From positions 3,224,001 to 3,288,000 of the forward strand of contig CP085828.1 of the NCBI GenBank assembly GCA_020809705.1: 64,000 nt of DNA, in the 5' to 3' direction. The DNA comes from Calonectria ilicicola (Eukaryota; Ascomycota; Sordariomycetes; Hypocreales; Nectriaceae). The translations under genes and the position numbers were made by a program. Within the stretch, counting starts at the first letter, position 1. Each line of letters begins with the position of its first letter. The notes below the pieces were generated by a model. It searched no databases. It was not told where the DNA came from and saw only the letters and a program-made list of their open reading frames with translations. Positions 1 to 11,722 of the stretch are shown piece by piece.

Positions 1-648
1 GAGTTTGGGAGACATGGTCGGATATTTTATTGAGGATATTTGGGATTCAGAGGGGGGAACATGGCTATTCATTCTTGTAATAATGGCATGGAACTCGAGT
101 TTGGTGTAAACGAGAGTGGTTTCTCATGTATAGATTCATCTTTAGGTAGTGGGACATTGGACATTCCTGGCCTCGGTAAATAAAAAAAAAGATATCTATT
201 TATTTAAGAGGATTCGTTATGAGCGAATGAACACCGGAGAGTGAGTGATGCGTTGAAGTAGAGGTGTGTTAATACTTGCCTGTATGTTGTAGTCTGTACG
301 GCTTGGGGATGAGATGAGGCTGAGGTACGTATCGTGTCACGTTACCTTATCGGGGCGGGCCATTCCTAATCGTCGTTTCCCAGAAGACTCGGGCGGCTTG
401 CAACCCCACCGCAGAAACCACAGAGCACCACAGCCCGTCCAGCCTAGTCAGTCTTCCGTCGAGTCCTTTGCCGCACTCAACTACGCGCATACCGTATCGC
501 AACTCCAGCCCTCTCTCCTCCCACTCCTCTCGCTCATCGTTGCTGTCGCCGCCCTCGCTGCGCATGGTCGCTCGCCTCTGAGCCTCCCTGCCAGCTTCTC
601 TCCTCGCCTTCTTCCCCGCCCCTTCGTTCCATTTCCACCGTGCCCATC
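1..648. other. Left-edge flank and upstream region of the CK2 beta gene
   Basis: No gene is supportable here. The first 300 bases are AT-rich and may be the 3' flank of a gene outside the window. From about 400 to 648 the + strand is strongly pyrimidine-rich (C/T runs), as is common in promoters and 5' leaders of highly expressed filamentous-fungal genes. It runs directly into the casein kinase II beta start codon. The short open frames here have skewed Ser/Pro/Arg composition and look like products of that base bias. Confidence 0.5.
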
Positions 649-1707
649 ATGATGGACGACTACGTTAGTGAGTCGGACAGCGACTACACCAGTTATTGGC
701 GAGACTGGGTGAGTGCAAATTGGCGTGGGGGATGCTCCGGCATGCCACCGACACCGGATATCCGTTCCTTGCCTGATGCTCACTGGCGCCCTCAGCTGCA
801 GCCATGTCTATCAAGGCGGGGCTCCAGTCGGGCAGCTTGGGAATGCCATATTTTTCCCCCTGCTGCTCACTTGATTAGGAATGATGAGCTAACAAGAGAT
901 TCTCTCGCGTCCACAGTTTATTTCATCGAGGGGGAACGAGTATTTTTGCGAAATTGACGAGGATTATCTAACGGATCGCTTCAACCTCACTGGACTCAAC
1001 ACCGAGGTGCAGTACTACCAATATGCCCTGGACCTTGTGACCGATGTCTTCGATCTCGATTGCGATGATGAGATGCGTGAGACCATTGAAAAATCGGCTC
1101 GGCATCTCTACGGCCTGGTTCACGCTCGATACATTGTGACGACGCGAGGCTTGGCTAAGATGGTGAGTGCTCTTGGCCCAGCGCCTCCCTTGCCTATCCC
1201 TTGGTGACATGATACTAACCCTCACCGTCTTTGAAATAGCTCGACAAATATAAGAAGGCCGAGTTTGGAAAATGTCCACGTGTTCAGTGCCAATCCCATC
1301 CTCTCCTCCCCATGGGCTTGTCCGATATTCCCAACCTGAAGCCGGTGAAGCTCTACTGCGCCCGCTGCGAAGATATCTATAACCCCAAATCCTCGCGTCA
1401 TGCCGCCATCGACGGTGCCTACTTTGGAACCTCCTTTCACAACATTCTCTTCCAAGTTTACCCTGCTCTCATTCCCCAAAAGAGCGTGGAGCGCTACATC
1501 CCTCGCGTCTACGGATTCAAGGTTCACGCTTCTGCTGCGCTCGTGCGTTGGCAGAACGCTAAGCGCGACGACATGCGACGCCGCTTGCGAAAATTGGAGA
1601 TTGAGACGGGCTTCCGCGAGGAGATAGGAGATGAGGAGGACGAGGATGAGGATGAGGTCGAGTTCGAAGGAATTGACGGGCGGATGGCCGTGACAGAGGG
1701 TTTGTGA
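649..1707 (+). CDS. CKB1: Casein kinase II regulatory (beta) subunit
   Basis: Regulatory subunit of the CK2 Ser/Thr kinase holoenzyme (alpha2-beta2), acting in nucleus and cytoplasm. I read three exons: 649-708, 917-1162 and 1240-1707, giving 257 residues. Both introns have GT-AG ends and the joins are in frame. The N-terminus carries the family's acidic SESDSDY stretch. Exon 2 gives the conserved region with FCEIDEDYLTDRFNLTGL. Exon 3 gives the zinc-binding dimerisation motif: Cys114 and Cys119 in CPRVQC, and Cys142 and Cys145 in LYCARC. This is followed by the conserved stretch around YFGTSF and the PRVYGFKVH region. The tail is very acidic (about residues 230-246) and longer than in animal CK2 beta, as is usual in fungi. 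Two adjacent ATGs (649 and 652) could both serve as start. The first intron, 208 nt, is the longest in the window. Confidence 0.95.
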
Positions 1708-2629
1708 GATGAGGTGAAATAAGATAAGACAAAAGACAAGATAAGACGACACGAAGCGGAGGAAACTTGGCTACCCACAGAAGGAAGACACAGTCGCGAG
1801 GATACCAGATGGTTTGGGAAGCGAAGCACAGGGAAAAGGACAGCGGGGGACTACATATCAGGGCTTCCCTCCCCAAATGACCCTTCTACTTCTCACCGAC
1901 TTCCCGGCCATATTCGCCCTGTCAAGTCGCACTTCTATAATGTTCGGTCGGTTCTGCGGATTGGCGTTACTGGGAAGACGGGGGCAAGGCTGGGCTAACC
2001 ACTGTTCCAAATGAATTCTTCAAGCTTTAGCTGTTACATGAAAGCGCCTTTATTTATTTCTCGTGCGTTTGTTTCGTCCCCATCCCCCATTTTTTTCTTC
2101 TTCCTTTTCTTCTTCCTCCTCCTTGTATTTTTCTCATTGCCTGGAGTTATTCTTACGAAAAAGCCGTCGACGTTACATGGATGATTTCTAGAACTTGACT
2201 TTGGTCCACCACTTGTTCCTTGTGTTGCCCAATTGATTTAGACAAGGGCCTTGATATATAATAGCCACCACCATTTATCAATAATGTTATATGCATTACA
2301 ATAGTTCATTCGTTTCTTCACTGTCTTTGGTTCTTCAGGGGTTTTTTTTTTTTTTTTTTTTAACATTTTAATTAAGTGACTAGTCATTCATTGTTCATCT
2401 CAGGGTTGTCATGCAAAAAAAAAATCACAAAAGCTCTATCTGTGCCATAATGCCCGAATGCACCTTTACCAAAGGCGTACTTCTTTTCTAAGCACGCAGT
2501 TCCGTTTTTCACCAATGCCCCGGAATGGATAATAGAGAAAAAAAGGATCAAATGATCAGCAAGTAGCACACGCAAAAATCAACAAAAAGCCAACACCGAC
2601 TTTCTCAAGATACACAAAATCTTCCGTCA
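1708..2629. other. Convergent 3' flanks of CK2 beta and the lipid phosphatase genes
   Basis: No gene is supportable. The two flanking genes point toward each other, so this holds their 3' UTRs and terminators. It contains a pyrimidine-rich tract near 2085-2135 and a run of about 20 T at 2342-2361. The remaining sequence is AT-rich with stops in all frames. Confidence 0.5.
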
Positions 2630-4090
2630 CTATGCGTGAGGAGGAGGTCGATGAGGCGGCTCTCGTCCGTCTGATGAGGCAGGACTCATGCGTTGGAGCT
2701 CCACATCTTGGAAAGAGGTACGTTCTCGAGCGTCTTCATAGCCGTGTTCTTGCTGGTGTGCCGGCACAGGCCTCTGGGTAAGAACACCCGATGTCGTGGA
2801 TGGATATTCGGTGTTAGCTGCTAGGCCAACGTCCTGTTGACGCTGGACGTTGTGTTTTCCCATTTCCTCATCATCGTCATCAACGAAACCCAGGCGACCG
2901 ACGCCAGCCCAGAAAGCACGCTCGTCGCTGCGAGGACCCCAAGCCCAGCCGGCTCCGACCTGGATGGGGAGATGGTAGTAGAAGAATGAGTAAATGGAGG
3001 TGGCCGTGCCCATCAGGAAACCGAACAGGATATCGAAGCCGTGGTGGCGATAATCATACCAGCGAGATGAGGCAATGAATACACCCAGGCCGAATGGAAG
3101 AACGGTAAGCACGAGCAGGTAGAGAGGAGGGGCAGCGGCTTGCTTGCGGAGCGATTGGATCTTGATGTTCTGCTGGAACTCGTAGTCGAGATCCTTGTTA
3201 TAGGGTGACGAAGCGGATCGGGTAGGCTCGTATGGGTCAACGGCGGAGCGGTTGCGGGAGGGAAAGGCGGTACGTCCCGCAGCACCTGCGGCGGAAGCGG
3301 CGCTGGGCATGACGTAGGGAAAAGTGACGGAGAACTTGCTGGCAAGGAAGAGAGAGAGATAGATGAGACCAGCGGCGGAGGACGATGAGTGACCGCTGGG
3401 ATAGCTTCGGAAGCCGTCGTTGAGGGTGCTTCGGTCGGTCTGAGTGCAAATGGAGGCAGAGACGAGCTGACCATGCATTTGGCCCCATTCCTTGCCGCCT
3501 ACAATGTACTTGGTGATATTTTCCATGTCGGGCTTGCATCGGGCAATCAAGTCAGGGCGAGGCTTGCCAAAGATGTTCTTCATGCTTTCGGTAAAGGTCC
3601 AGGCGGCCACGAGGGACAGGGCAAGTCCCAGCCAGCCAATGTGAAGTTCCCAGAGCTTGCGTTTCCAGATGAGGGCCTTGGGTGTATCTTTGGAGACGGT
3701 GGGGCCGGGGACTAGGACCAAGCAGATAAGGGCGATCATGACGATGGGCACGCCGGCGACGAGGATGAGGAGGAGGTAAGTCGGGACAAGTTCATTTTCG
3801 GTGAATGGGAAACTACATCATGTGTTAGTCATGGATGTTTGCTGGTGTGAGGCGGCTCGAGATGGAACGAACGAGATGTCTGGGTTGACGAGAGAGAAGG
3901 GTCGCTTCGCGGGATCGATGTGGCCGAGGACGGCAGAAACAGCAACGCAGAGGAGCAAGACGAGCCAGTCAGAGGCATATGAGAGGGCAAGGCGTATCGA
4001 GATGCCGCCTCGACCACCGCCGCGCATGCGGGAAGCAAAACCTTGGCCAGATTCACCCATCTTATGGTATGATCTCGGGAATAGAGCCAT
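2630..4090 (-). CDS. PAP2-family lipid phosphate phosphatase (DPP1/LPP1-like)
   Basis: Membrane phosphatase expected to dephosphorylate diacylglycerol pyrophosphate, phosphatidate or related lipid phosphates. Two exons, 4090-3873 and 3812-2630, give 466 residues. The 60 nt intron has a gttcgt donor, a CTAAC branch site and a TAG acceptor, and the join restores the conserved ISFPFTENE segment. All three PAP2 signature motifs are present: K151-x6-R158-P, PSGH at 211-214, and SR-x5-H-x3-D with Arg323, His329 and Asp333. Several hydrophobic segments flank them (about 43-57, 85-106, 130-147, 300-318 and one after the third motif). A Ser/Ala/Pro-rich insert lies between motifs 2 and 3. The polar C-terminal tail of roughly 90 residues is probably cytosolic. 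A second in-frame ATG at 4060 is an alternative start. The substrate among lipid phosphates cannot be told from sequence alone. Confidence 0.93.
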
Positions 4091-7000
4091 CTCGGTGGTG
4101 GGAGGAGGGGGAGCGGGCGACAGTGCAGTTTATGAAGCAGGAGATGTTCAATTGCTAAACGTCAAGCGAGCTCACGAGGAGCCGACGGACACAAAGCTAA
4201 AATGAGCTTCGTCTTGGCGGCCAGCAATGCCAAGAATGAAAGGGGCCGACAATCTGCTCGGGATCCCGGGGCGGACGGGGGTTGATTGACGTATGTGGGA
4301 AGCTTTTTTGATTTTCTCGTGTGTGATGAATGACGCCAGACGTGGGTTGGGGTGGGCGAGTGGATACATAAAAGGGAATAAGTCAGAATAGAGGCCGGCG
4401 AGTGCTAATGGACGGTGGGGATTCAACGCAGGCAGTGCATCTTCCTTGCCGGGGATGTTCCACGTTGGCGTTTAATGTACCGATCGGTCTGGGCAGCGAT
4501 GCGGAGCTGGAGCTTGAGTGGATGGGCCGTAACTTGTCGGCGTGTGCGGAAGGTTAAGGGTTCATTCAACCTGGGGCGCCAAGGGACCGGGTGCTGGGTG
4601 TTGAGGCAAAGGCCAGCCAAAGGCCCTGCCAACTCGACACTCTCTTCTTTCCAGTACAGTACAGTACAGTACACCTTGATCTTCTCATGCCAAGTCTGAC
4701 AAATCTCCGCCTTGGATCTCGTTCTCGTTCGGACCATCCGCCTGCCTGTCTTACCTCAGATTTCTAACCTTGCTGCACTGTGCATTCGCAGCCAGCCATG
4801 AGGGGGCAAGTGACGGTGACAGCATGTGGGAAACGATGCCGTGGCTGTGAGGCTGCATTTGGGAACTGATCGCGTGGTTTGGCTGCATCTGCTAACGAGG
4901 CCCCGAACAAAGGTGGCGGGACACAAGCCTCACTGTGACGCCTGAAAAAGAGACCCAACAGCAGAGCCTGGGCCTGCCGTACAGCGCCTCAAACGCCTAC
5001 AAGCCACGAGCTTGGGCCCCTCAGCGCTTCAAGTGGCCTGAAAGGCGAGTTATTTCTGACATGGCGAGCTGGGCCAGCCCGCTGACACCGGGCCAAGCTG
5101 ACCATATTTTTAACAGTGCAATTTGACGGCCTCAAGGCTAGCGGCCAAGCGCCGCTGAATCGACCCCGGACCGACCCCACGAGCAATTTTTAAATTCGGA
5201 CGCTGCCAGTTGAACCGAAGCGCTAGAAGAAACAAGTCCTTTTGCTCCCTGCACCACCCCTACATAAAGAGTTGAGCGGTCGGTCCATGCGCCCAGAGCC
5301 GCCGTGTTTCGTCGATATGGTCGTCGCGATCATCTTGCATCATGGGGCATGAAGAGCACATCCCGAATGGGTGTGAAGCTGCAACCATAATCCCATTGCC
5401 AATCAGCCCCCCCTTCCCTACCACGGGACTGCCTTCGAGACCACCAACAAGCTTAAATTATTTCCTCGCCTAGTGCCGAGATTTGAGATTTAGTGCTACT
5501 TGTGCCCGATCGTCGCTGCGAATGACGTCTACACCCCGCTGATCATGCTCATTCTCAGTCATGCTGTGTAGCGTTTGAGGGGGGCATCAAACTTTCTGAT
5601 TATCATACAAGACATGGTTTGGCTGTGCCCTTTGACACCCTATTGCGTGCGCTGGCGGCAACAATGCCCATCCCATCACCTAAAAAAGCAGTCATCTTCG
5701 TAGGGCCACCAATGTGTGCCACACATCACTAAAACCTTAAAAATCCCGCTGACCCCGGCGGGTACTTGCCGAGGAATCCTACAAGGCACACCCACACCTT
5801 GTGCCAACGTCTTCCACTGCAAATAAAGAAAATTAAGGACATGGAACAACACCAGGGGGGAAGTGTACTTGAAGAGCACAAGTAAAACCAAACGCTCGTG
5901 CAGGACTGTTTTTCGCACTCAAATCGGCCAAATCTCACTCGACTTCCCCCTTCCATCAAAAAGAAAATTACAACCCTAAGCGCCAGTGCGCACAGTCAGA
6001 TATCCCTTGGCCCCTTCCATCAATGATCATCCCTCCCTCACATCCAGCCAATACTGAAGTCCCTGCTGAGAAGCAGCCGTTTCCAAAATGGTTTAGTGGG
6101 CGCGCCCCCCGTTACGTGTTCCAGTGAGGCTTAGCAAATAACGCCAAGCCTTTTGCTCGGCGGGCGTAATGGCAATCCTTGAAGGCGGACTGGCCGCCAC
6201 GCTGCCGTTCATCAACATATGTTAATAACATGATGCCGCTCTTCCGGATCCTTTGAAGGTCCCGATGCCATAAAGTCATCGCGACGTAGAATATGCCTTG
6301 CAGTCAAGCAGAAACATGCCATCACCCTTCCTGCTCCTGTAGCGGCTTCATGCCAAGAGATGTGCTGGCGCGGGGCGGTGCGTTTTATTCCTTCAAAGAG
6401 TTCCCGCCTCTTCCGCGCCGAGTTTCAAACTCGTTGGGCTTGACAATTGCTATTGTTTTGGTCAAAGTTGAGCATGAATAGGCGCCACTGCTGTGAAGGA
6501 ACCCCAGCCCGCCAAATCCTACGCACCCCTTAGATCCTCCAATGAAATTCATTCCAAATGGAAAACATCAACAAAATGCAAAGACAACCGACCTCGGGGT
6601 TTTGCAATTTTGTGTGTTGATATCATTGTTCGTTGGTTCTTCACTTGTGCATCTCATCACCCGTCAGTGGAGCCTTCCAACTGGGTCGAAGAATGTGCGT
6701 GCGCGCGACGGCCAGTGCCTTGTCTCAGGGACGCCGCTGGCCTCTGCCCACCGTCCGCCTCAAGAACCGAAACCTGGTTGGCCTGGCTAGTTGGGGCGCG
6801 ATTTCAGCACAGTGGCGCGCGCGTTCGCCAGCCAAATAGATTTTTCTGAAACAATTGTCGGGGAATTCTGGCGTTGTCGAATTTCACAGCCCAGCGCGGC
6901 TTGTCTTCGTTCTTGGCAGGACTCTTTCCACCGCGCCGCGCCGGACAACAACGGATAAGGGATAGGTTGGTGCATAAGGCGTAACACAACACCTGACACC

Positions 7001-7360
7001 GGGGGCACAACTCCTATTCGCTCAAACACAGCTTTGCGCATGCAAGGCTAAGGCTAGGCAAGCATTTGAAACTCCAATTGGATTATGCAACCGCTCCCAG
7101 CGAGCATCAGAACCAACGGTTTTTGCACAGGTAATTGAGCCAGCAAGGTCGGCGCCTTTTCCTGCCAATCAATCAAGTATCATGAACATGGTCACTTTAC
7201 TAGTTTGCATGAATGGAGAGATGTCGCGGTCCCATTTTTAACGTACATCACACTTCATCTATAATGTCACATATGGTACAATGCAGCGTCATAATATACA
7301 ATGCACTGGCGCATTTCCACATCTCGCGTGCGTTCCCCCATTTTGTCATCTTCTTCGCGT
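4091..7360. other. 3.3 kb stretch without a supportable gene
   Basis: This lies upstream of the lipid phosphatase gene and downstream of the uL2m gene. Open frames here are short, overlap on both strands and show no recognisable domain. I could not join any of them across plausible introns into a conserved protein. It contains a (CAGTA)4 tract at 4652-4671. It probably holds the lipid phosphatase promoter and otherwise non-coding DNA. A species-specific or non-coding RNA gene cannot be excluded by eye. Confidence 0.45.
4652..4671. repeat. (CAGTA)4 pentanucleotide tandem repeat
   Basis: Four perfect 5 bp units, lying about 560 bp upstream of the lipid phosphatase start codon. It is a simple repeat with no evident function. 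Confidence 0.85.
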
Positions 7361-8600
7361 TTAAGAAGCCTTGTCACGTCGCTTGCCGTGGTTGCGGGGT
7401 CGGGGGACTACAACCCACTTGTTGACGTTGTGCTTGCGTCGGGTCTTGTAACCACTCTTGGTCTGTAATAGGTGGGTGTTAGCTATGTAGAGACAAGTTG
7501 TCGCGTTGTGGTGGATCTTACCGGCACGCCCCAAGGGCTGACTGGGTGACGGTTACCCTTCGATTTACCTCTACCACCACCGTGAGGATGGTCAACTATA
7601 ATTCGTGTTAGGAACGTGTTCAACCAGTCAAATAATTCATCTCCATGGGCAACATACCCTTGTTCATGGCAACGCCACGGACGGTGGGACGAATGTTGAG
7701 CCATCGACTTCTTCCAGCCTTGCCTAGTTGTTGGTAGTGGTGGTGGATGTTGCTAGCAACGCCAATGGTTGCGCAGGCGTCCTTGCTCACACGGCGAACT
7801 TCACCGCTCTGGAGCCGCACTTCAACGTACTTGCCCGTCATGACCCTAGTACCATCGTCACGAGTCTCCTCGTTCTTGTTGACTACCACAGCTGAGGTTC
7901 CAGCACTACGACAGAAAACGGCACCACGCTTGGCAGCCGAACCCACGGCAAACACTGTAGTTCCCACGGGAATCATGTGCATTGGCAAGCAGTTTCCACG
8001 GAAAGCCGTCTTGGCTGCCAGAATACCAGGATCAATAACACCACCCATGCTGTCGAGAAGATCCTGAGGGACACCGGCACGGTAACTGTGAACAACATCG
8101 CCAGCTCGTAGACCATCGGCAGCAAGGATGTAAGAGTGACGTCCAGTAGCCCGCTCAGTAACAAACGCAATGTGGGCGCTCCGGCCGGGGTCGTACTCGA
8201 TGCGTTCAACCAAGTGAGGTCCGGGGCGGTTGCGTATAAAGTCAACAGTTCGTATTCTCCTCTTCGCACCACCACCTCGGTGTCGTACGGTGATTCTACC
8301 GCTCACATTTCGACCACCCTTGGCTTGTCCCTTCTTGGGGAAAGTCAATGGCAGAAAAGGTCGTCCCTTCCATAGATGATCGTTGACCGGGCGTCGCAAG
8401 TGTCGTACACCGGGAGTACGGGGCTTGTAAGTTCGCAAAATAGCTGATTGGCGGGAGCTAGGTTCAGAAGGAGCGGTTGATGGCTCAGTCGAATTCAGAC
8501 TTGGAGCAGCTGTCGCATAGGTTCGGAAAATGGTACGGTTCAGGGCAAGACGCAGAGGGCTGTGGCGAGCCACGGCTTGCTGAAGATGTGACCGAAACAT
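7361..8600 (-). CDS. RML2: Mitochondrial large-subunit ribosomal protein uL2m
   Basis: Component of the mitochondrial 54S large ribosomal subunit near the peptidyl-transferase centre. Three exons, 8600-7658, 7595-7522 and 7462-7361, give 372 residues. The introns are 62 and 59 nt with gtatgt and gtaaga donors. The N-terminal ~35 residues are rich in Arg/Ala/Ser with few acids, as in a mitochondrial presequence. The RNA-binding core shows the uL2 features [18 protein letters not shown] and later [17 protein letters not shown]. The latter is split by intron 1 and contains the conserved His of uL2. The basic C-terminus (KTRRKHN, then a run with RNHGKRR) is encoded by the last small exon. The short second and third exons both carry highly conserved sequence, which supports the joins strongly. 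It is divergent from the cyclin gene, with 1.5 kb between the start codons. Confidence 0.96.
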
Positions 8601-10092
8601 GTTTTTAACCCTTCTTAAATTAATAACAAGCTCTTGGACTTTGATATTTGACGCCTGGTCGCATTGAATAGGCCAGGTGGGGGAGAAGTCGATTTTCGCT
8701 CGATAGCAAAATGGTGTGGCTTGTAATAATCAAGCTCGATTAGTCGCCAACCTAGGTCAATTGGTTGACAAAAAAATTCCCTTGGGCGACCAGTAGCCCT
8801 CTGAGAGGAGCTGTAACGAGATCAATGGCACTCAATTGTCGAGGGCGCCGGCAGACGTCAACACTGGCCAATTGTCACGATAGCTGTCGTCGTCGTCCGA
8901 CGTTGCAAGCATCGAAATTTCCTCGGAGCTTGGTTAACCCTTCTCCGGACCCGTCAATGAGGGCCCGGCGTCAAAGCCGTGGAAAGGCCGCACCGCCACA
9001 GACCAGGCGCGTTTCAGTGGGGACGCCCGTGTGGCTCATAACCGAGTTCTGGGCGCGACGAGCCACATGGCCTGTGCTGGTCGCGCAACAAGCCTTCCGA
9101 GGGCTGGGCCAATAGATGCTGCGTTGCCCCTCGGTTGCCACTGTTGATGGTGGAGCAGATCCGGTGGGTACGTACCTTTTTTTTTCCACCGCGCCGCTCC
9201 CGTCCCCTCGCCTCGCCAGATTAGGTCGACACACTCGCGTTTGCGCCCATCAAAATCCACATCTCATCACCCAGCCGTCGCCCCTCCACACATTTAGTCT
9301 GAGTCCTGGCAACTCTCACCTCCAGTTGATCCTCTCCATCTTGGCCTACACAACCTGTTCTTCATCATTGTTTCCTCTACTGATTGCCTCTGTTGTGTGC
9401 TACTCGGTCTGATCGACATCTGTCCCTGCTTACGCCTCACTTCCTCACCGTGTATCTGCAATCTTTTTTTTTCTTTTCCTTGCAGAATCCACCTCGCGTG
9501 TCTACACGTCCTGAAGAGCCTTGTCACGTCTCCCTTGGTCAGTGTCCAATCCTCGTCAGCTAGGTGGGACATCACGCCTAGGCCCTGACGTAGCAACCGT
9601 CTTCGCGAGCCGCGCGACACCAAAAGGTACGTACCCAGCCGCGCCTGGTCCACTCCACGTTCTCCCCTGCTCCGCTCTTCAAAACACTTCCATCGCCCTC
9701 ACGACCACACTCTTCAACATAAACACCTCGTCTCCGCCTGGAGCTTTCTACTACCTTTGTTTTCTCACTTCCTCCTCCACACATCCATTCACTCTCTCAC
9801 ATACCGACTCTTCCTCTAACCCTTTTAGCACACCGTCATTCGACTCTATCTACTCGTGCACAACATTCCGTCGCTGTCTTGCGTCGGTCGTTCATCTATC
9901 CTTGAACCAGAGGTTAGTGGTGGAATTCTTCTATAGATAATCAATGTCTCAGCAGCTGCGAGGACTACCATTCTCGATGTCTGCTTGAACACGATCATCT
10001 TCTCTAAACCTTGTTCTTGACGCGTCGTCTGACTTTTTTCCAGCGCGGTCTCTGGTAATATTCGATCTAGTCAACACCACTAGAACTTCAAA
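8601..10092. promoter_or_regulatory. Divergent upstream region between uL2m and cyclin B genes
   Basis: This 1.5 kb region separates two head-to-head genes and should contain both promoters. The 9180-9860 part is pyrimidine-rich on the + strand with C/T runs, and looks like the long 5' leader of the cyclin transcript. Candidate donor-like GTACGT sequences occur near 9169 and 9629, so a 5'-UTR intron is possible. No coding region is supportable. Confidence 0.5.
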
Positions 10093-11722
10093 ATGCCTCC
10101 AGTAAGTTGCTTCAGACGCGCTCTCTGCGAGTTGGATTGGTCCGGTGAAAACATACTGACACCTTCTTGAGGCACGAGCTGCTCGTGCCCGTGTCGTCTC
10201 GAACGAGAACGACGAGAACAGCGGTACGACGCGTATGACTCGAGCCAAGGCAGCCGCTCTTAACGTCGACGAGCTTGCCATGCCTGCCAAGGGAGCCCTG
10301 CAAACGAAGAAGTCCTCAGCCAACATCACAACAGCCGCCAACCAGCGAAAACGCGCCGCATTGGGCGATGTCAGCAACTTTGGAAAGAATGATGGTGCCG
10401 AGGGCAAGAAGGGCAAGGTGGGCCTTGTGTCCAAGGCCGCCCAGCCAACTGGTGTACAGAAGAGCACAACACGGTCCCGTAGTGCTTTGAGTACAAAGGA
10501 GACAAAGAAGAGTGAAGTGATCAAGAAGCCCGGTTCCGGATCTGGAGTAATCGGTGGTTCCAAGCGCAAGGCTTCTACCGCCACAACCAAGGAGCAACCC
10601 CCAGCCGATGAGAACGAGCAGCCCGCCCGAAAGGAAGCCCGTACAGCTGATGAGAAGCGCGTCCGCGCTGAGTCCCGAGCCGAAGCCGCAAAGCCTGCCC
10701 CTACCGAGTCGAAGTCTGAGAACGACACACAATACCCACCAGGAGTCAAGGATCTCGATACCGAGGATCTCGAGGATCCTCTTATGGTCGCCGAGTATGC
10801 CAACGAAATCTTCGAGTACCTCCGCGATCTCGAGTGCAACTCTATCCCCAACCCCCAGTACATGGCCCACCAGGATGACTTGGAGTGGAAGACCCGTGGT
10901 ATTCTCATCGACTGGCTCATTGAGGTGCACACTCGCTTCCACCTCCTCCCCGAGACTCTCTTCCTCGCTGTCAACATCATTGACCGCTTCCTGTCAGAAA
11001 AGGTTGTTCAGCTCGACCGTCTTCAGCTCGTCGGTATCACTGCCATGTTCATTGCTTCCAAGTACGAGGAGGTTCTCTCCCCTCACGTCGAGAACTTCAA
11101 GCGCATTGCCGATGATGGCTTCAGCGAGCAGGAGATTCTCAGCGCTGAGCGATTCGTCCTCAGCACTCTTAACTATGACCTGAGCTATCCTAACCCCATG
11201 AACTTTCTTCGCCGTGTCTCGAAGGCGGACAACTATGACATCCAGTCTCGTACCATCGGCAAGTACTTGATGGAGATTAGCCTCCTCGACCACCGCTTCA
11301 TGGCCTACCGTCCCAGCCATGTTGCTGCCGGAGCCATGTACTTGGCCCGCCTGATGCTCGACCGTGGAGAATGGGTAAGTTAATCATTTGTCTCATGATT
11401 GGTACCTACTAACTGTTGCCCTTTTAGGACGAGACTCTCGCCTACTATGCCGGTTACACCGAGGAGGAAGTTGAGCCCGTAGTGCAGTTGATGGTTGACT
11501 ATCTTGCTCGACCTGTCGTACACGAAGCCTTCTTCAAGAAGTATGCTAGCAAAAAGTTCTTGAAGGGTAAGTCGATTATAGTCTATTACTGTCCTAAACA
11601 TATCACTAATATTCTCAACAGCTTCTTTCCTTGCCAGACAGTGGGCCAAGTCCAACGCCTCCCTGTTCGGTATCACCGACATCAAGCTGACCCTTGATCA
11701 ACTTGATCAGGTCTCAGAGTGA
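10093..11722 (+). CDS. G2/mitotic B-type cyclin
   Basis: Regulatory partner of Cdc28/Cdc2 kinase at mitotic entry. It resembles Aspergillus NimE and yeast Clb1-4. Four exons, 10093-10101, 10172-11374, 11428-11566 and 11622-11722, give 483 residues. The first coding exon holds only three codons (Met-Pro-Pro). Its gtaagt donor, a CTGAC branch site and the in-frame continuation support it. A destruction box fits RxxLxxxxN at residues 64-72 (RAALGDVSN), as expected for APC/C-mediated destruction. A long, low-complexity Lys/Ala/Ser region follows. The cyclin box starts near residue 230, with KTRGILIDWLIEVH, FLAVNIIDRFLS and the cyclin signature around ITAMFIASKYEE. The C-terminal cyclin fold spans the last three exons, ending near FLARQWAKSN. 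The family call is firm, but which fungal CLB paralogue this is remains open. Confidence 0.96.

Noticed and set aside
9949..10980. 343-codon minus-strand frame overlapping the cyclin gene
   Set aside because: It is antisense to conserved cyclin coding sequence, with Ser/Arg/Val-rich composition and no domain. It is a shadow of the cyclin codon bias.
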